Assembly: GCA_963931865.1 (NCBI GenBank)
Contig: OZ007515.1
Span: forward strand, 10,026,685 to 10,090,684
Origin: Axinella damicornis
Lineage: Eukaryota > Porifera > Demospongiae > Axinellida > Axinellidae
Length of the DNA: 64,000 nt
Direction: 5' to 3'
Under the pieces are notes generated by a model. That model was not told the DNA's origin, did not search any database, and was given only the letters and a program-made list of their open reading frames with translations. Of the stretch, positions 58,587-64,000 are shown in pieces. The translations under genes were made by a program, and so were the position numbers. Each line of letters begins with the position of its first letter. Positions within the stretch are counted from its first letter, which is position 1.

Positions 58587-58860
58587 GCTGCTGCTCCCCA
58601 ATTGCGTCCGCTTCAGCTGCTGCTCGCCGATTGCATTGATCCGCTTCAACTGCTGCTCCCCGTTTTCGTCCGCTTCAGCTGCTGCTCGCCACTTGTGTCT
58701 GCTTCAGCTGCTACTCCCCAATTGCGTCCGTTTCAACTGCTCCCTGATTGCATCCGCTTCGGCTGTTGCTCCTCGATTGCGTCCGCTTCAACTGCTGCTC
58801 CCAGATTGTGTTCGCTTTGACTGCTGCTCACCGATATTGCATCCGTCAGCTGTTCTAGAA
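58587..58860. repeat. 29-bp minisatellite, about 9 copies
   Basis: Degenerate tandem units of GCTGCTGCTCCCCAATTGCG plus TCCGCTTCA with indels. The Leu/Cys-rich ORFs over it are repeat translations. Confidence 0.75.
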
Positions 58861-59029
58861 GATTCCAGCTAGCCCAATGCCCAATGTTCTCGAACATTCT
58901 TCGCGGAGTTCGAGGTTCAATGGTACGAAGGTCGCGCGTCACTAGTGTAGTCCCGCCCCACAAACATCCCACTTCCGTTACACACACACACAGACAAACA
59001 CACCGTTAAAATCTTAATGTATTGATGAT

Positions 59030-59722
59030 ACATGTACCTACGCTGGTCATGCATGACTCAACATGTACCTACGCAGGTCATGCATGACTCAACATGTACC
59101 TACGCAGGTCATGCATGACTCAACATGTACCTACACAGGTCATGCATGACTCAACATGTACCTACGCAGGTCATGCATGACTCAACATGTACCTACGCTG
59201 GTCATGTATGGCTCAACATGTACCTACACAGGTCATGCATGACTCAACATGTACCTACGCAGGTCATGCATGACTCAACATGTACCTACGCAGGTCATGC
59301 ATGACTCAACATGTACCTACGCAGGTCATGCATGACTCAACATGTACCTACGCAGGTCATGCATGACTCAACATGTACCTACGCAGGTCATGCATGACTC
59401 AACATGTACCTACGCAGGTCATGCATGACTCAACATGTACCTACACAGGTCATGCATGACTCAACATGTACCTACACAGGTCATGCATGACTCAACATGT
59501 ACCTACACAGGTCATGCATGACTCAACATGTACCTACACAGGTCATGCATGACTCAACATGTACCTACACAGGTCATGCATGACTCAACATGTACCTACG
59601 CTCATGCATGACTCAACATGTACCTATGCAGGTCATGCATGACTCAACATGTACCTACGCTCATGCATGACTCAACATGTACCTACGCAGGTCATGCATG
59701 ACTCAACATGTACCTACGCAGG
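59030..59722. repeat. 31-bp minisatellite, about 22 copies
   Basis: The unit ACATGTACCTACGCAGGTCA plus TGCATGACTCA has a period of exactly 31, with a few units lacking the AGGT. Each unit contains the palindromes ACATGT and TCATGCATGA. Copies vary mainly at GC/AC in TACGCAGG. Confidence 0.95.
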
Positions 59723-60577
59723 TGTATGCATGGCTCACCCTCAGGTATCTACTCAGCTCATGCCCCAGCATGTCTTGCGTGTAGCAATGGCAGCCATATA
59801 GGGAACGTTTACTGCTCATAGCTCCGCTGCCTAGTCGCTTGCATTGTGTATCATTTTGGAATTAACGCATGATGCAAGAACATGCAAAATAAGAGCAGGA
59901 AGCACTCGCTCAGGCTCACCCCAACCATGTAGCTACACAAGTTTCAAATTCATGAATACACAGAAAATGTACGTGTTCAGTTCACTGTTTTGCTGTATGC
60001 ATGCTTTCCGGTAGGCGTGGTCATAGGCTAGGTTGCTACTCTCTCAATTAAGAGGATGGGGCTGATTCCTGATGTGCCATGCCAAGATCGTTGTTCCTAA
60101 CATTAATTCTTAGCTAGCTCAATTACTGTCCCATCATTCGTCTACGTGAGCAGTCCGGTACCATGCAGGCAGCTTTCTGTGTAGAGGTCTCACCTCCATT
60201 CGCATTAGAGGGAGGGAGAACAGTGCACGGCAGTTACATAGACATGCTTCAGAAAGTCTCATCTCCCTCACTACATCTGCATGAGTCTGGCATAGCTCCT
60301 TACTACTCTGACCACCAACAGCCTGAGGGTCTGGTGAAGATGTATGGATGCAACCACATGGGGACAAGGAATTTTTCTTACTGGTGTACTGTGTAAATAG
60401 TATATAGTCACATGAGGACAAAGGTGTTTACTCAGTATTGCACCCATGCTACTACTAAGTACGCTAGTGCAACTGTAGCTACAGGGCTTCCTGATGGGAA
60501 GTGTTGCTGATTTCACACTTGATACACTAGGGTACTAATTATGGCAACTGTTGGAGTCAAAACATCTTCATCAGACC
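59723..60577. other. Spacer with one unassigned ORF
   Basis: 59855-59930 is a copy of the GAATTAACGCATGA / GAGCAGGAAG repeat seen at 22.8 and 24.0 kb. A 77-codon plus ORF (60163-60396) starting MQAAFCVEVSPP has protein-like codon use but no recognised motif. Confidence 0.35.
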
Positions 60578-61589
60578 TAGTCTTGGCCCCAGACCCAAAC
60601 CAACCCCAGCGCGGATCGCTTCCAGTATCACGTGCGGGGAGGGAGGGTCTGGTGAACTTGCTACATAAACTTAGAATTAGTCGTCCGCAGAATTTCAGAG
60701 GGCTGAATCTGATTGGTTGATTGGCTAGTAATGACATTTGGAATGTTCATGCCACGCTTGCCGTGCGCTAATTCATGCTAGTTAGCTAGCTAGCTGCTCA
60801 ACAAAGTTGTTGAGACCGCGATTACAGCTTTCTTTTGCCAACTAGGGTTGACGGTCACTAGCTACGGTGAAGTCGGAACAGCTCGGAGTCGCGAGAGAGC
60901 TGCATGGTGAAAGGTCAAACTGATGCGTGGCTTGAATTTTGTATCGATTCCGACGGGCAGGATGGAATGTCGCTCTGCTGTAGTCAATGCCTGCCTCCTG
61001 CAGTGTCAGGGAGAGTTGATTGTCATTGTAATGAACCCTCTGAAGGTGTTCATGTTACCAGGAGCACCGCTTCGCGGAACTCAAGGCCTCCTGATGTAGA
61101 CCATGGACTCTTTGTGCTACCTGGAGTTGGCATTAGTGCCGAAATCGGGGCAGAGTCATCGGCAGAAGGGTAGAGAACGGGGGCATTCTTAGCCCGGAGG
61201 CAGTAGCAAGTGAAGAGAGAGAGATCTGCCTTGATGCTGTCTTTGAAGATGAGGCACACTGCATTGAGAAATGGCGAGTTCTCCACCCTTTTACGTGCTT
61301 CCACCCTCATTGCGTAGATGGTATCTTGCTGCAACTTGGCATAGGCCCTAGCTTAGAAGCTGTAGCCATACTCTGGTAAGATAACTAACTGTTCAATACA
61401 CGTAGCTCCACTGTGCACTTTTGAGTATTCTCGCACCTACTTCAGTTGTAATCTTGCACAGCCAATTACTATTCAGAATGACTGCAGCATGCTACATCCC
61501 ATAATGTTATTATGTAGCAAGTTCACCAGACCCTCCCTCCTCGCGTGTGATACTGGAAACAATCCGCGTTGGGTCTGTGGCCGAGACTA
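60578..61589. mobile_element. 1.0-kb 9-bp-TSD element with captured-looking interior
   Basis: TAGTCTTGGCCCCAGACCC to its inverse GGCCGAGACTA. The arms of about 85-95 bp share CAGTATCAC and GGAGGGAGGGTCTGGTGAAC. Perfect duplication CATCAGACC at 60569-60577 and 61590-61598. The interior has overlapping opposite ORFs, plus 60904-61173 (starts MVKGQTDAWLEFCIDSD) and minus 61050-61334 (VEARKRVENSPFLNAVCLIF), neither recognised. It could be a host gene fragment carried by a non-autonomous element. Confidence 0.85.
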
Positions 61590-61615
61590 CATCAGACCCT
61601 TCCTCACCTGGTGAG

Positions 61616-61741
61616 TAGTCTCGTTCCCAGGCCTATCCCGTTTTTCTGTTCTTCGGTTTGCGCCGCCCTTCCGCATCCGTGTATTATTGTCAACGGAAAC
61701 CGAAGAACAGGAAAAACGGGGTAGGCCTGGGAACGAGGCTA
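61616..61741. mobile_element. 126-bp palindromic 9-bp-TSD element
   Basis: TAGTCTCGTTCCCAGGCC to CGAGGCTA, with the arms extended by CCGTTTTTCTGTTCTTCGGTT-like inverse sequence. Flanks CCTGGTGAG and CGTGGTGAG match at 8 of 9. It sits only 18 bases from the end of the duplication of the 1.0-kb element. Confidence 0.8.
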
Positions 61742-61750
61742 CGTGGTGAG

Positions 61751-64000
61751 CACTGGTATGTACAAAGGTTGTGTGCACCACTATAGTATCACATAGTAAG
61801 CTATAGGAAAAATCGCACTCAAAAGACCAGACACTCTCCGCGGGGGCACGCGTAGACGGGGCTGGACACAAGACTAGGGATAGCCTAGCCCAGCTAGTCT
61901 CCTGCCCAGACCCCACCCCTCGCGGGAAAGAGCGTCTGGAGACTTTGCACAGAAACCTTGGTTGTCATTAAAAATTCACACTTTTTAGGCAGGAATTTCA
62001 GACTGCCAATGAAATCATAGAGAATTCAATTTTGTCTTTATTAGGAGCGAGAGGTTGTACCAAATTCCTCTTGCAATTATGTATATCTTTTACGCGTAGG
62101 ACTTCTGGTTCTGTCAGTTTCAGGCGGTTAGCTGAGCTATGAATATTAAATGAAGACCAAGAATGTTGCTGAAAGTCACCAGACGGATATTCTGTACACG
62201 TTTCCGACTAAGCCCGGCGGGTAGGTTTCCTCACGTGAGCATGACGAACCAACTACACGTTTAATGCTTGGTGTATAGCTAGATACATGTGGTAAGTTGC
62301 CTCGTACCTTTGCTCTTCTTGCTGTTCTGATCCCTATAGTTTGCCCATGTTCAATCAAGTCCTTTCTACTCTCGACGTCACGCATATTATTATGAGGAAA
62401 CATACCAGGCCAGCCCTCCACTAGTCTCGTACCCAGACCCCACTCCTTACTTGCGGGGAAAATGGGTCTGGTGACTTTGCGCAGAACCGTTAAGAAGTCA
62501 CACCTTTTCGGCAGGAATTTCAGACCGCCAATGAAATCGTTGAGAATTCAAGTCACCAGACAGTTATTACCCCGCGCGCGCATGCGCGAAGCGGGGTTAA
62601 GCAATCGGTTTTGTCTGTCAGTCAGTCTGTCAGTCTGTGACTCGAAAAAAATTGAAATCTCGCCACATAGACCCTCATAAACCATCGAAATGGAGTCAAA
62701 CAATAGCAAATAGCAAAAAACTGCTCTATTTGTACCTGACTGAAGTCAAGTCGCTCCGTTTCGCTGTATTTCGGCTATATCCTACTTTTCATAACTATTC
62801 ATAACATTGGCTCCACCTCTTCGTGACCTCAGAGTCCCATCAAGAACAGGACACACGGTGCATTTGGAAACTTCATGCTTCAAGATGACCGCTAGGAAAC
62901 AGTGTTTTCTCATGATTGCTTCACAGGCATTGTGGCTATTGTTTCGGCTGTTTATTTCCTATTATTCGTAACATTTGGCTCCACCTCTCCAGTATATACG
63001 GTAAGCGGTCACTCCCACACCTTGGATATGGCCATACACGAACACAGTATACGCGATAGCCGCCCTGTTCGATGCGCATAGCGCATCGGCAAACGTCGAT
63101 TGTATATAGCTGCATGCACTGCATGCATCCTGGCCTGTAGACGTTCATGACAGCGCGGGGTATGTGTTCTATGAACACCTCTAGTTCTGTAGGTATCCGG
63201 CTGGCCACAAGACTACGTTCTTTTGTGCAACTGAAAGTAGAGTGTGGGCCTGGGAATAAGGCTACTCTTACCATACCCCATACCGTAGCTGTCTGGCAAG
63301 GGGGTGACACTCCCATAGATGCTGTAGTCAGAGCTGCGACTGGGCTTATCAGCGAATCTTGACCCCGTATCCTAAGGAAGGGGTGGAGTTGCTACGCATT
63401 CTTACGTACACTATCGGTGGTCAACGGCTGAAATACAGCACAGTCAAACGGTCAAGTCTTTTTGAAATGCGGTCAAGCATAAAAAATGACAGTCAAATTT
63501 TCTTGACTCCCTGGTCGCAGCTCGGCGGCCAGATTACAGCGTCAATGGGAGTGTCTCTAATATTGTCTGGGAAGCATTAACTCGCTATAAGTACTGCACA
63601 GGTTCAGTAAAGGCTTTTGATAACATGTAACTACGTACAGTCCATTATTGTCGTACACGACAAGTATCCAGGTGAATCAGAGCCCCTTTATATTGGACAC
63701 ACCCAGACATTCTCAAGTTAAGTTCCGATCATCCAGTTCGCGATCGCATCACGCAAATTATGTAATTCAACTTACAGGATGTTGTTTGTCCTTCGCCTTT
63801 CCTTGGGCTTAGCTACCTACCGTAGCTAGCCGTCTGGTCCCGCGAGACTATACCGTAACTGCCAGCGGTGCTGCACGACAGGGAATCGGGAGCATCACAC
63901 AGATATTAAGGTAGGGCGGGGTAATTCGGGCCACGGGGTAATTCGGGCCACTTCAACTTCAGGTCAACGGTAACTAAAACGGACAGACTTTAGGCAAACT
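61751..64000. other. Repeat-derived flank, no gene recognised
   Basis: 61897-62030 and 62422-62555 are direct copies (TAGTCTC-type start, GGCAGGAATTTCAGAC, CCAATGAAATC). 62560-62640 resembles 57650-57720. 63916-63950 has a short tandem GGGGTAATTCGGGCCAC. The window ends here without an identifiable coding region. Confidence 0.45.

Noticed and set aside
58602..58872. Leu/Cys-rich ORFs
   Set aside because: Translations of a 29-bp minisatellite.
59030..59722. CRISPR-like array
   Set aside because: Direct tandem 31-bp units with no unique spacers and no cas genes; a minisatellite in a eukaryotic genome.

Overview
The window looks like nuclear DNA of an early-branching animal, most likely a demosponge. 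The evidence is three tandem genes for ankyrin-repeat / Roc-COR GTPase / death-domain proteins with GT-AG introns, plus dense small palindromic DNA transposons and no sign of operons or ribosome binding sites. The sponge assignment rests on my memory of similar proteins in sponge genomes, not on a search.

Layout. Three paralogous genes lie head-to-tail on the minus strand. Gene A is 14872 down to 7160, gene B 32768 down to 24972, and gene C 57411 down to 42252. Each has one giant first coding exon (5.8, 6.1 and 10.8 kb) encoding a long ankyrin solenoid followed by Roc and COR domains. A conserved phase-1 donor (GAAG|GT) ends that exon. Short phase-1/phase-1 linker exons follow, and then a last exon with a small conserved module and a death domain. 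The spliced models stay in frame throughout: A = 2111 aa, B = 2229 aa, C about 3750 aa. The predicted product is a GTPase-switched intracellular scaffold: ankyrins bind a ligand, Roc-COR acts as switch or dimeriser, and the death domain signals through partner death domains. The plan resembles DAPK1 without the kinase.

The paralogues are mosaics. In the Roc-COR region A and C are closest, but in introns and 3' exons A and B are closest. Gene C carries a relic of a second exon-1 end just downstream of its real one. It also has long near-identical higher-order ankyrin arrays (534-bp and 402-bp units).

The spacers (1-7 kb, 15-25 kb, 33-42 kb, 57-64 kb) are transposon-rich. The clearest family has termini TAG[TC]CT[CA]G and 9-bp target duplications (Mutator-like by duplication length). 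It has 13 recognisable members from 31 bp to 1.7 kb, several nested in other elements. There are also hAT-like, TTAA-flanked and TA-flanked elements, foldback elements with minisatellite arms, two loci of DUF3504/Crypton-like recombinase fragments, a possible piggyBac tail, and several minisatellites. I saw no tRNA, rRNA or CRISPR feature.
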